Part shown: positions 52,292-60,477 of the stretch, piece after piece
How the letters are laid out: the number at the start of each line of letters is the position of its first letter
How positions within the stretch are numbered: position 1 is the stretch's first letter
Source: Pikeienuella litoralis
GTDB lineage: Bacteria > Pseudomonadota > Alphaproteobacteria > Rhodobacterales > Rhodobacteraceae
Assembly (NCBI RefSeq): GCF_037646705.1
Contig: NZ_JBBHER010000001.1
Location: 179,232 to 243,231, forward strand
Length of the DNA: 64,000 bases
Direction: 5' to 3'
The notes under the pieces: model-generated
What the model saw: only the letters and a program-made list of their open reading frames with translations
Database searches by the model: none
Told to the model about the DNA's origin: nothing
Made by a program: the position numbers and the translations under genes

Positions 52292-53158
52292 ATGCCTGAG
52301 CTTTCCGGTAGCGCTCGGGGTCGCGATGGCGGAGGAGCGGGGACGCGGAGAGCGCGGAACGGTGATATCGACCGGCTCCGTTTCGTGGGGGCGCTCGGAA
52401 TCGTGTGGTTCCATATCGGCGCGCCGGGGGCTTCCGTTGGCCACGCCGCGCTACTCATGTTCATGATGCTCCTTGTCTATTTCAGCGCTGGGCGGCCGTT
52501 GGCCGAGCGCGCGCATCGGCTGCTCATGCCCTGGCTGATCTGGTCGGTGATCTATGGCGCGCTCAAGGTGGCCGACGCGATAGTGAGCGGTCATCCGCTA
52601 TCAAGCGAGTTCGATTGGTGGATGTTGGCGACGGGCCCTTCGCTTCATCTCTGGTTTCTGCCGTTCAGCTTCGCGTTCGTCGTACTTTCCCGAGTTCTGG
52701 AGTCCAGCGCCGCGCAGATGGTTGCGGTTGTCGTCGGGATTGTCGCGCTCTGGGCGGCTGACGCCGTGAAGCTCCCGCCTCCCTTGGCGGAATGGGTGTT
52801 CGTCGCGCCCGCCGCGTTGACTGGCCTGGCGATGCGCTGGTGGCCGCCGTCGATCGTTCTGGGGATCGTGGTTGCGGCTACGATGATCTTGGCGTCGCTC
52901 GGTCCCAATTCGATGGTCGCGTGGAAGCTCTGCTTCGCGGCCCTCATTGTTCTCGTCGCTCTCCGGGGGGCTCGGGAGGGAACTCCCCGCTCCGCCTGGC
53001 TGGGTTCGCTGTCTCTTGGGATATATCTGGTCCATCCGGCGATTGCGGCGATGGCAATGCGCGTTGGTCTCGAGAACCGGCCATTCTATCTTGTCGTCGT
53101 CGGCGGCACGGTTGCGGTGGCGATACTCATCCGTCGCCATGCTCCGTGGCTGGCCTGA
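52292..53158 (+). CDS. Short acyltransferase-3 family membrane protein
   Basis: A 288-aa polytopic protein. It opens with the family motif IDRLRFVGALGIVWFHIGAP, including the conserved Arg and His, and has PSLHLWFLPFSFAFVV and a late SLSLGIYLVHPAIAAMAMRV. These are the signatures of OafA/YrhL-type enzymes that acylate surface sugars. At 288 aa with about eight or nine helices it is shorter than the usual 330-380 aa, but the key motifs are kept. It follows purK by 2 bp, which makes co-transcription likely but gives no functional hint. Confidence 0.8.
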   Translation: MPELSGSARGRDGGGAGTRRARNGDIDRLRFVGALGIVWFHIGAPGASVGHAALLMFMMLLVYFSAGRPLAERAHRLLMPWLIWSVIYGALKVADAIVSGHPLSSEFDWWMLATGPSLHLWFLPFSFAFVVLSRVLESSAAQMVAVVVGIVALWAADAVKLPPPLAEWVFVAPAALTGLAMRWWPPSIVLGIVVAATMILASLGPNSMVAWKLCFAALIVLVALRGAREGTPRSAWLGSLSLGIYLVHPAIAAMAMRVGLENRPFYLVVVGGTVAVAILIRRHAPWLA

Positions 53159-53163
53159 GCCGA

Positions 53164-53571
53164 TCACCCCGCGTCGAAAACGTCGTCCACCGGGGTCTGG
53201 AGCGCGATGGCCAGCGTGTTGGTCTGCGCCGCCATGGCGACGACCTCGAGGAATTCTCCGTATTGCGCGTCGGTCATGCCTTTGGCGCGCGCGGCGGCGG
53301 TATGTGAATGCGCGCAGTAAGAGCAGTTATTGGCGATGGACACCGCGAGATAGACCAGCTCTTTCGTGAGGGGGGCGAGCCCACCCTCGCGCTCCGTCGC
53401 CATCACCGCCTTGAGGCGATTCCACGTCGCGCTCAGGGTGGGCGGATCGTTGGCGAGCGCGCGCCAGATATTGTTCACGAAGTCCGACCCGCGGGTTGCG
53501 CGGATATCGGCGAAGACGGCCGCGGCCTCCGGGCTCAGCTCGTCATCGGCCAGCAACTTTACGGTCGCCAT
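53164..53571 (-). CDS. AhpD-like carboxymuconolactone-decarboxylase-family protein
   Basis: A 135-aa all-helical protein with the AhpD active site ANNCSYCAHSHTAAARAKGM, a CxxC plus His as in alkylhydroperoxidase AhpD. The helix before it is TKELVYLAVSIA, also typical. It would act as a thiol-dependent peroxidase or related redox protein; the partner reductase is unknown. A 38-codon frame lies 12 bp upstream, probably in the same transcript. It converges on the acyltransferase gene with 5 bp between stops. Confidence 0.88.
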   Translation of the reverse strand: MATVKLLADDELSPEAAAVFADIRATRGSDFVNNIWRALANDPPTLSATWNRLKAVMATEREGGLAPLTKELVYLAVSIANNCSYCAHSHTAAARAKGMTDAQYGEFLEVVAMAAQTNTLAIALQTPVDDVFDAG

Positions 53572-53583
53572 GGAGCGCCCGCC

Positions 53584-53700
53584 TCAGCGGCGGCGCGGCG
53601 GGCGCCGCTCCCTGACCTTCACTGGGATCGGCTGCGGCGAGCGTTCACCCAACTGATCCAGCCAATCCGTAAGCGCGCCTATGATGTCGGACCATTTCAA
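53584..53700 (-). CDS. Putative 38-aa protein, TTG start
   Basis: A 38-codon frame beginning TTG at 53700 behind AGGGAG (8 nt). The predicted product begins (M)KWSDIIGALTDWLDQLGE, an amphipathic helix, and ends in a strongly basic Arg/Pro tail (VRERRPPRRR). Third codon positions are GC-rich and it ends 12 bp before the AhpD-like gene, so it may be a real small gene or a coupling leader. No family is recognised. Confidence 0.4.
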   Translation of the reverse strand: MKWSDIIGALTDWLDQLGERSPQPIPVKVRERRPPRRR

Positions 53701-53800
53701 CGTGGCTCTCCCTTCACTCGAACGCACGACGCCATCGCGCCGTGAAGACAATGTGGGGTGTTTGAGCCGCGGAAGAAAGCGCCATTCGCAAAGAACGTTG

Positions 53801-53828
53801 AAAAAAGCTTCCCTGAAACCCGGGAGAA
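53801..53828 (-). terminator. Probable terminator after accA
   Basis: On the minus strand CTCCC-GGGTTTCA-GGGAAG forms a short stem with one bulge and is followed by CTTTTTT, a strong U-tract, about 20 bp after the accA stop. A second small palindrome (AGCGTT-GG-AACGCT) lies just before it. Confidence 0.5.
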
Positions 53829-53845
53829 CGACAGCGTTCCAACGC

Positions 53846-54805
53846 TCACTGGAGCGTCGCCTCGCCCATTTCCAGAAACTTCCGGCGCCGTCGCTTGCGG
53901 AGCTCTTGCGGGTCCCGGACGGACAGGGTCTTGAGCTCTTCTCCGATCGCGCGGCCGACAGCTTCGATCGCCGCGGCGGGAGCGCGCTGCGCGCCTCCCA
54001 TCGGCTCCTTGATCACCCGGTCGACGACGCCGAGCTTGCGAAGGTCCTGCGCTGTCAGGCGCAGCGCCGCGGCCGCTTCGCGCATTTTCGCGGCGTCCTT
54101 CCAGAGGATGGAGGCGCAGCCTTCTGGTGTGATGACCGAATAGATCGAATGCTCGAGCATCATCACCCGGTCCCCGGTCGCGAGCGCGACCGCGCCGCCG
54201 GAGCCGCCTTCCCCGATCACCACGGCGATGAGCGGCGCGCCGAGACGGAGGCACATTTCGGTGGAGCGGGCGATCGCCTCCGCCTGTCCGCGCTCCTCGG
54301 CGCCCTTGCCGGGATAGGCGCCGGGCGTGTCGATCAGCGTGATGACGGGCAGGCGAAATCGATCCGCGAGCGCCATCAGGCGCGCGGCCTTCCGATAGCC
54401 CTCCGGGCGGGCCATGCCGAAGTTCCGCTCGATCCGCGCCTTGGTGTCGGCGCCTTTCTCCTGCCCGATCACCATCACCGGCTGATCGTCGAAGCGGGCG
54501 AGCCCGCCGATCACGGCGCGATCCTCGGCGAAATTCCGGTCTCCCGCCAGGGGCGTGAACTCGGTGAAGAGGGCGTCGACATAGGCCAGCGCGTGCGGAC
54601 GGCTCGGATGTCTGGCGATCTGGCATTTTTGCCAGGGCGTCAGATTCGAGTAGAGCTCCTTCAGCAGCCGGTCCGCTTTGGCGTCGAGCTGCTTCGCTTC
54701 GGCTTCGGTGTCGACGCCGTCGCCCTGATGAGCGAGGGATCGGAGTTCGACCGCCTTGCCTTCTAGATCGGCGAGGCCCTTTTCAAATTCGAGGTAGCTC
54801 TGCAT
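53846..54805 (-). CDS. accA: Acetyl-CoA carboxylase carboxyltransferase subunit alpha
   Basis: A 319-aa protein, the same length as E. coli AccA. The N-terminus is YLEFEKGLADLEGKAVELRS; then LTPWQKCQIARHPSRPHALA, PVITLIDTPGAYPGKGAEER, VVIGEGGSGGAVALATGDRV and YSVITPEGCASILWKDAAKM. With AccD it transfers carboxyl from biotin to acetyl-CoA. The start at MQSYLEF, 7 nt after GGAG, is preferred over upstream codons. It follows mcl1 on the same strand; a terminator-like hairpin with a U-run follows. Confidence 0.97.
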   Translation of the reverse strand: MQSYLEFEKGLADLEGKAVELRSLAHQGDGVDTEAEAKQLDAKADRLLKELYSNLTPWQKCQIARHPSRPHALAYVDALFTEFTPLAGDRNFAEDRAVIGGLARFDDQPVMVIGQEKGADTKARIERNFGMARPEGYRKAARLMALADRFRLPVITLIDTPGAYPGKGAEERGQAEAIARSTEMCLRLGAPLIAVVIGEGGSGGAVALATGDRVMMLEHSIYSVITPEGCASILWKDAAKMREAAAALRLTAQDLRKLGVVDRVIKEPMGGAQRAPAAAIEAVGRAIGEELKTLSVRDPQELRKRRRRKFLEMGEATLQ

Positions 54806-54882
54806 CCACTGCTCCAGCATCTGCGCATGCTGGAGATATCCATCGGCCGGGACGATTGCAATCGGCGCCCCGCCGGGGCGGG

Positions 54883-55863
54883 TCAGCCCGCCCCCGAGAC
54901 GAGATCGGCCTGCGCGACGATCACCCGCGCCTGGCGCGATGACGCGAGGTCGATCAGCTTCCCGTCCAGCACCGCCGCGCCCTGGCCCGATTCCTCGGCG
55001 GCCTGCATGGCGGCGAGGATGCGCCGCGCCTGCTCGACCTTCTCGGCGGAGGGCGTGAAGATGGCGTTGGCCAACGCCACCTGTTTCGGATGGATCGCCC
55101 ATTTGCCGACGCAGCCCAGCGTCGCGGAGCGCCGCGCCTGAGCCAGAAAGCCGGCCTCGTCCGAGAAATCGCCGAACGGCCCATCCACCGGCAAGAGCCC
55201 GTGCTGGCGGCAGGCGGCGACCATGCGGGCGATCGGATAGTGCCACGGGTCGGCCGGGGTCGCGGCGCGGACGTCGCCGGGGGCGCCGTTCGCGAGCATG
55301 ACGTAATCGTCCTGGGTGCCGCCGATGCCGGTCACAGTCATGCCCATCGAAGCGGCGTAATCCGCGACGCCGAAGCTCATCGACTGCATGCGCGGCGATG
55401 AAGCCGCGATCTCGTCCACGTTCTGAACGCCGGCGGCGGATTCGATGAGCACCTCGAAGCCGATCCGTTTCGTCTTGCGGGCCGCCATCTCCGCCGCCGT
55501 CACCACGGCGTCCACGGCGTAGACGTCCTTTTCGTTGCCGACTTTCGGAATCATGATCGCGTCCAGCCGGTCGCCGGTCTCCTCGATCAGCGCGGTCACG
55601 TCATGGTGCCAGAATTCGGAATCGAGCGCGTTGATCCGGACCGAGAGCGTCTTGGTCCCCCAGTCGATGTTGTTCACGGCCTCGATCACCGCCTTTCGCG
55701 CCGCAGGCTTGTCGGCCGGCGCCACGCTGTCCTCAAGATCGAGATTGACGACGTCGGCGGCGGAGACGGCCATTTTCGGGAACAGTTCCGGGCGCGAGCC
55801 GGGGCCGAAGAGCTGGCAGCGATTCAGGCGGGCGGGGCCGGCGGGCTGGACGTTGAAGCTCAT
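54883..55863 (-). CDS. mcl1: L-malyl-CoA/beta-methylmalyl-CoA lyase
   Basis: A 326-aa CitE-like lyase very close to Rhodobacter Mcl1: PARLNRCQLFGPGSRPELFP, AADVVNLDLEDSVAPADKPA with the metal-binding acidic residues, IMIPKVGNEKDVYAVDAVVT, PVDGPFGDFSDEAGFLAQAR and LGCVGKWAIHPKQVALANAI. It splits L-malyl-CoA to acetyl-CoA and glyoxylate and cleaves methylmalyl-CoA in the ethylmalonyl-CoA pathway of C2 assimilation. The start at MSFNVQPAGPARL matches the family. A TTGACA-type promoter precedes it. Confidence 0.95.
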   Translation of the reverse strand: MSFNVQPAGPARLNRCQLFGPGSRPELFPKMAVSAADVVNLDLEDSVAPADKPAARKAVIEAVNNIDWGTKTLSVRINALDSEFWHHDVTALIEETGDRLDAIMIPKVGNEKDVYAVDAVVTAAEMAARKTKRIGFEVLIESAAGVQNVDEIAASSPRMQSMSFGVADYAASMGMTVTGIGGTQDDYVMLANGAPGDVRAATPADPWHYPIARMVAACRQHGLLPVDGPFGDFSDEAGFLAQARRSATLGCVGKWAIHPKQVALANAIFTPSAEKVEQARRILAAMQAAEESGQGAAVLDGKLIDLASSRQARVIVAQADLVSGAG

Positions 55864-55912
55864 CGAGGCTCTTTTCTTTAGGTAAGATTCGGTCGGATGA
55901 AGGCGTCCATGG

Positions 55913-55940
55913 CGTATAATGTTGCGCCGCCACATGTCAA
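55913..55940 (-). promoter_or_regulatory. Sigma-70 promoter of mcl1
   Basis: On the minus strand TTGACA (55940-55935), a 16-bp spacer and TATACG (55918-55913) lie about 50 bp before the mcl1 ATG. The -35 is perfect and four -10 bases match. Confidence 0.6.
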
Positions 55941-55956
55941 ACGCCAGCGTCCAGAG

Positions 55957-56463
55957 CTAGATGAGCGGGTCATACGCCCATTGAAGAAGCGCCTGACGCT
56001 GCCGCGGCCTGCAGAAGACGTCCCCCGGGTCGCAATTCGCGCGAATCTGCCCCGCGTGCCGGGCGAACCCTCTCCATCTTCCGATCTGGATCCGGTCGAT
56101 ATCGTCCAGCCGCCGCCCGAGATGGTAGCGGCAATACCATTGGAACCAGCCTCGCGGATCGGGGCCGTAGATCCAGCCCTTTTCCCGCCAGACTCCGAGC
56201 GATTGGCGGCTTTTGACGCCGAAATAATTCAGCTCCGGGTTCGGCTTGCGGCTGAGTTTCGCGTCCTGAAACCATTCGGCCGGAAACTCTCCGGCGCAGT
56301 CGGTGAGGTAGCGGCCTTCGAAAACCCCCATTTCGAGCATCTCGCGCGGAGAAAGATGCGGCTTGAAATTCGCGGCGAAGCGCTCGCCGGCCGGGGCCGC
56401 CAGTTCGTAGCGGTAGCCGCTCTGCATCCGGTCGTTGACCACGATCTCGGTTCGGTCGGTCAT
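55957..56463 (-). CDS. Conserved hypothetical protein (168 aa)
   Basis: A soluble protein without signal or membrane segment, rich in Trp, Tyr and Arg. Distinct blocks are EIVVNDRMQSGYRYELAAP, FKPHLSPREMLEMGVFEGRY, GWIYGPDPRGWFQWYCRYHL and a C-terminal CRPRQRQALLQWAYDPL. I recall similar proteins in many bacteria and some plants, but no function is assigned to them. The start at MTDRTEIVV is chosen because the upstream continuation is unlike coding sequence. It is transcribed in the same direction as mcl1 but behind the mcl1 promoter. Confidence 0.75.
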   Translation of the reverse strand: MTDRTEIVVNDRMQSGYRYELAAPAGERFAANFKPHLSPREMLEMGVFEGRYLTDCAGEFPAEWFQDAKLSRKPNPELNYFGVKSRQSLGVWREKGWIYGPDPRGWFQWYCRYHLGRRLDDIDRIQIGRWRGFARHAGQIRANCDPGDVFCRPRQRQALLQWAYDPLI

Positions 56464-56658
56464 CGCGCGCTCAAGGCCTCCATCCGAACTCTCCCGGCGT
56501 CGGGTGACGCCAGCCAAGGTAGCGAGGCGCCGCGGAACCTGAAAGAGCGGTCTGATGAATCGGGTTCGATCGCGCTCGGCCGCCGACATGCTGCTGGCCG
56601 CGAGGCCGCTGACCGCGCATACTGATCGGCCATATCTCATTGAGGAGCCGGATCGAGC

Positions 56659-57603
56659 ATGACCCCTTTCGCAATCGCGGGTGTTCAGATGCATGTCTCC
56701 GCGCTCCACTCGAATGTCGACGCCATGCGCCAGCGTCTCGACGTTCTGATGGCGCGCTTTCCCTGGGTGCAGATGGCTCTTTTCAGCGAGCTGGCGCCTC
56801 TTGGGCCGCTGGACCGGTTCGCGCAGCCGTTCCCGAACGAGACGATCGCGCAATTTCAGGCGGATGCGCGCCGTCACGGGATCTGGTTGATTCCGGGCTC
56901 AATGTTCGAACGAGGCGCGGACGGGCTTGTCCGCAATGTCTCGGTCGTCATCGATCCGGCGGGCGAGATCGTCGCCAGATACGCCAAGATGTTCCCGTTC
57001 AAGCCCTATGAGGCGGGGATCGAGGCGGGACGGGATTTCTGCGTCTTCGACGTGCCCGAGGTCGGGCGGTTCGGCCTCTCGATCTGCTATGACATCTGGT
57101 TCCCCGAGACGACGCGCCATCTGACGGCGCAGGGGGTCGAGGTGCTGCTGCATCCGGTCCTGACCGGCACGACCGACCGCGACGCCGAGATCGCCATCGC
57201 CCGCGCCACCGCGGCGCAGTTCCAGTGCTACGTGTTCGACGTCAACGGGCTCGGCGCAGGCGGCGTCGGCCGGAGCCTCGTCGTGGATCCGGCCGCGACC
57301 GTGCTTCATCAGTCCGCGGGGCAGGAGGACCTGTTTCCGATCGAGATCGATCTCGCCCGTGTGCGCCGCCAGCGCGAGACCGGGCTGAAAGGCCTCGGGC
57401 AGGTGTTGAAAAGCTTTCGTGACCGTTCGGCGGAGTTTCCGGTCTATGATCGCGCCGCGGGGGCGGACGCGTATCTTCACACGCTCGGGCCGCTGGAGAT
57501 TCCGGCCAAGGGCTCGCGCGCGGGAATGGCGGCCCCGGATCCGCGCGCGGCGGCGGGCCCATATCGCGCGCCGCCGGCGGCGCCGAAGGGCGGCCCCGGC
57601 TGA
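56659..57603 (+). CDS. Nitrilase-superfamily carbon-nitrogen hydrolase
   Basis: A 314-aa amidase with the catalytic triad Glu44 (LFSELAPLG), Lys110 (RYAKMFPF) and Cys143 (LSICYDIWFPE). The fold is complete to GVGRSLVVDPAATVLHQSAG, but the last 40 residues are a Pro/Ala-rich tail not seen in typical members. It hydrolyses a carbamoyl or amide bond. Its neighbour is a pyridoxal decarboxylase of the Orn/Lys/Arg class, 45 bp downstream on the same strand, so an N-carbamoylputrescine-amidase-like role in polyamine synthesis is plausible but not proven. Confidence 0.88.
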   Translation: MTPFAIAGVQMHVSALHSNVDAMRQRLDVLMARFPWVQMALFSELAPLGPLDRFAQPFPNETIAQFQADARRHGIWLIPGSMFERGADGLVRNVSVVIDPAGEIVARYAKMFPFKPYEAGIEAGRDFCVFDVPEVGRFGLSICYDIWFPETTRHLTAQGVEVLLHPVLTGTTDRDAEIAIARATAAQFQCYVFDVNGLGAGGVGRSLVVDPAATVLHQSAGQEDLFPIEIDLARVRRQRETGLKGLGQVLKSFRDRSAEFPVYDRAAGADAYLHTLGPLEIPAKGSRAGMAAPDPRAAAGPYRAPPAAPKGGPG

Positions 57604-57648
57604 CGCAAGTGGAAGTCGGCGGCCTTGTCGTCGCTTGAGGAGAGTTCG

Positions 57649-60402
57649 ATGTCCCAGAACACGCCTGAATCCGGACTTCCATCCATCGGCGACTATTACA
57701 GCGCCACCCAGCTTCGCGCGGATCGCTGGAGCACGCTGCGGGAGACGACGGAGTCGCTCTCACGACATGGGCACGCGGGGCTTCGGGGGGCGAAGCTGGT
57801 CGCGGAGGCGGAGGCGATCCTGGCTGCGCTCGCGCCGATCGAGCGATATTGGGCTTTTCCCGGCTACGCCGCGTTCTCACATCTGAAAAAGATGCTGGCG
57901 ACCCGCGCGATCGGCGAGCTTTCTTTCGCGACGCGGCGGGTCGCGCGGGCGCTCTCCACCGGCGCCTATCGGCGGCGGGCGGTCCCGCTGACGACAGGCG
58001 ACACGGATACCGACGATCTCGATGGAGACGTGAGCCTCTCGCCGGGCGCGCGGGCGCTCGGCCGGCCCTATTTCGAAGTGCTGATCGTCGACAATGTGAC
58101 CGAGCCGCAAGAGCGGTGGCTGCGCGCCAGCCTGCTGGACATGCGCCGCCCGGAGGACAGTTTCATCTATGAGCCGGTCGTCGTGCCGAGCCTTGAAGAC
58201 GCGCTGATCGGCATTCTCTTCAACCATAATGTGCAGGCCGTCGTCGTGCGGCCCGGATTGAGGTTGAAGTCTCTGAACAAGCTGCCGATCCTGAAAAGCT
58301 ATCTGAACCGGGTCGGCGACGACGAGGACGTCGATGGACTGGAGCCGAGCCATTACGGCCCGGAAGCGTGCCGTCTGATCGCCAAGGTGCGGCCGGAGCT
58401 GGACACGTATCTGGTGACGGATCGTTCGGTGGAGGATATCGCGGGGCTGGATCTGGGGCTCTGCCGGCGCGTTTTCTACAATCAGGAGGATTTTCTCGAA
58501 CTCCACCTGAACATTCTTCGCGGCGTCATGCGGCGCTACAAGACACCGTTCTTCACCGCGTTGACCGAATATTCAAAACAGCCGACCGGGGTTTTCCACG
58601 CGTTGCCGATCAGCCGGGGCAAGTCGATCACCCGCAGCCACTGGATCAGGGATATGGGGGAGTTCTATGGCCCCAACATATTCCTGGCCGAGACCTCGGC
58701 GACCTCCGGCGGGCTCGACAGCCTTCTGGAGCCGCGCGGCCCGATCAAGGAGGCGCAGGAATACGCCTCGCGCGCGTTTGGCTCGAAACAGACGTTTTTC
58801 GCCACCAACGGCACGTCCACATGCAACAAGATCGTCGTGCAGGCGCTGATCCGGCCCGGCGATATCGTCCTGGTCGACCGCGACTGCCATAAATCGCACC
58901 ATTACGGCATGGTGCTGGCGGGCGCGAATGTCGTCTACATGGATAGTTATCCGCTCCATGAGTATTCGATGTACGGCGCGGTGCCGCTCCGCGACGTGAA
59001 GGGCAAATTGTTGGCGCTGAAGGCGGCTGGCAAGCTCGACCGGGTGCGGATGATCCTTCTGACCAACTGCACGTTCGATGGCGTGGTCTACAATGTCGAG
59101 CGGGTGATGGAGGAATGCCTCGCGATCAAGAAAGACCTGGTCTTCCTCTGGGATGAAGCCTGGTTCGCATTCGCCCGGTTTGCGCCGACCTATCGTCAGC
59201 GGACCGGTATGAACGCGGCCGAAGTCCTGAGAGCGCGGCTCCGGACCGAGGCGCACGCGGCGGCCTACGCCCGCCAGCAGGAGGAGCTGAAGGACGCCGA
59301 TGACGAGGCGCTGCTCGCCGCCCGGCTGATTCCGCCGCCGGATGCGCGCGTGCGGGTCTATGCGACGCAATCGACCCACAAGACGCTGACCGCGCTCCGG
59401 CAGGGCTCGATGATCCATGTCAACGATCAGGATTTCAAAGGCGAAGTGGAGCAGGCCTTCCACGAAGCCTACATGACGCACACGTCCACCTCGCCGAATT
59501 ATCAGATCATCGCGTCGCTCGATGTCGGCCGGCGGCAGGTGGAGCTGGAGGGGTTCGAATTCGTTCAGCATCAGATCGAGGCGGCGATGGGGATCCGCCG
59601 GGCGGTGGCGACGCATCCGCTCCTGAAGAAGTATTTCCGGATCCTGAGCTCGGAGGACATGATCCCCGGCGAATACCGCGAAAGCGGCGCGACCAGCTTC
59701 TATGATCCGGATCAGGGCTGGTCCGACAAGTGGGAGTCATGGTCGCGGGACGAATTCGTTCTCGACCCGACGCGGGTGACGTTGGCGGTCGGCGGCACCG
59801 GCTGGGATGGCGATACGTTCAAGACCCGTATCCTGATGGACAAATACGGGATTCAGATCAACAAGACCTCGCGCAACACCGTTCTTTTCATGACGAATAT
59901 CGGCACCACGCGCTCTTCGGTCGCCTATCTGATCGAAGTGCTGGTGGAGATCGCAAAGGGGCTGGACGAGCTTCAGGACGACGCCTCGAAAATGGAGCGG
60001 CTGGGCTTCGAGCGGCGGGTGCGGAGCCTGATCGAACAGGTGCCTCCTTTGCCTGACTTCAGCCGGTTCCATGACGCTTTCCGCTCCGGCGACGCGACGC
60101 CGGAGGGAGACATCCGCAGCGCCTTCTTCCTCGCCTATGACGAAGACAAATGCGACTACTTGGAGCTGGACGGCTCGCTCAAGGCCGCGCTCGAGGAGGG
60201 GAGGGATGTCGTCTCGGCCAGCTTCATCATACCCTATCCGCCCGGTTTCCCGATCCTGGTGCCGGGGCAGGTCATAAGCAAAGAGATTTGCGCCTTCATG
60301 CGTGCGCTGGATGTGAGCGAGATCCACGGATACCGGCCGGATCTGGGCCTTCGGGTGTTCACGGACGCGGCGCTGGCGGAGCAGGCGGAAAAGCGGGCCT
60401 GA
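57649..60402 (+). CDS. Large Orn/Lys/Arg decarboxylase (fold-type I, PLP)
   Basis: A 917-aa pyridoxal-phosphate enzyme. The first ~110 residues are extra to the usual 710-760-aa biodegradative or biosynthetic enzymes. A flavodoxin-like wing domain follows (FEVLIVDNVTEPQERWLRAS; ALIGILFNHNVQAVVVRPGL), then the catalytic domain with FFATNGTSTCNKIVVQALI, LVDRDCHKSHHYGMVLAGAN, DEAWFAFARFAP and the PLP Lys578 in ATQSTHKTLTALRQGSM. The C-terminal domain includes SASFIIPYPPGFPILVPGQV. It decarboxylates arginine, ornithine or lysine; the substrate cannot be fixed from sequence. GAGGAGAG precedes the ATG. It pairs with the nitrilase upstream. Confidence 0.92.
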   Translation: MSQNTPESGLPSIGDYYSATQLRADRWSTLRETTESLSRHGHAGLRGAKLVAEAEAILAALAPIERYWAFPGYAAFSHLKKMLATRAIGELSFATRRVARALSTGAYRRRAVPLTTGDTDTDDLDGDVSLSPGARALGRPYFEVLIVDNVTEPQERWLRASLLDMRRPEDSFIYEPVVVPSLEDALIGILFNHNVQAVVVRPGLRLKSLNKLPILKSYLNRVGDDEDVDGLEPSHYGPEACRLIAKVRPELDTYLVTDRSVEDIAGLDLGLCRRVFYNQEDFLELHLNILRGVMRRYKTPFFTALTEYSKQPTGVFHALPISRGKSITRSHWIRDMGEFYGPNIFLAETSATSGGLDSLLEPRGPIKEAQEYASRAFGSKQTFFATNGTSTCNKIVVQALIRPGDIVLVDRDCHKSHHYGMVLAGANVVYMDSYPLHEYSMYGAVPLRDVKGKLLALKAAGKLDRVRMILLTNCTFDGVVYNVERVMEECLAIKKDLVFLWDEAWFAFARFAPTYRQRTGMNAAEVLRARLRTEAHAAAYARQQEELKDADDEALLAARLIPPPDARVRVYATQSTHKTLTALRQGSMIHVNDQDFKGEVEQAFHEAYMTHTSTSPNYQIIASLDVGRRQVELEGFEFVQHQIEAAMGIRRAVATHPLLKKYFRILSSEDMIPGEYRESGATSFYDPDQGWSDKWESWSRDEFVLDPTRVTLAVGGTGWDGDTFKTRILMDKYGIQINKTSRNTVLFMTNIGTTRSSVAYLIEVLVEIAKGLDELQDDASKMERLGFERRVRSLIEQVPPLPDFSRFHDAFRSGDATPEGDIRSAFFLAYDEDKCDYLELDGSLKAALEEGRDVVSASFIIPYPPGFPILVPGQVISKEICAFMRALDVSEIHGYRPDLGLRVFTDAALAEQAEKRA

Positions 60403-60457
60403 AACGGGGCGAGGGCGCCGCCCGATCCCTGAGCCGAGATCATGGTCTGGGGAGAGA

Positions 60458-60476
60458 GCGCGCCGCGGCGGCGCGC
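60458..60476. terminator. Symmetric GC hairpin between convergent genes
   Basis: GCGCGCCG (60458-60465) and CGGCGCGC (60469-60476) form an 8-bp stem with a CGG loop, 56 bp after the decarboxylase stop and 2 bp before the stop of the opposite gene. It could serve both strands, but neither side has a U-run. Confidence 0.35.
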
Positions 60477-60477
60477 G

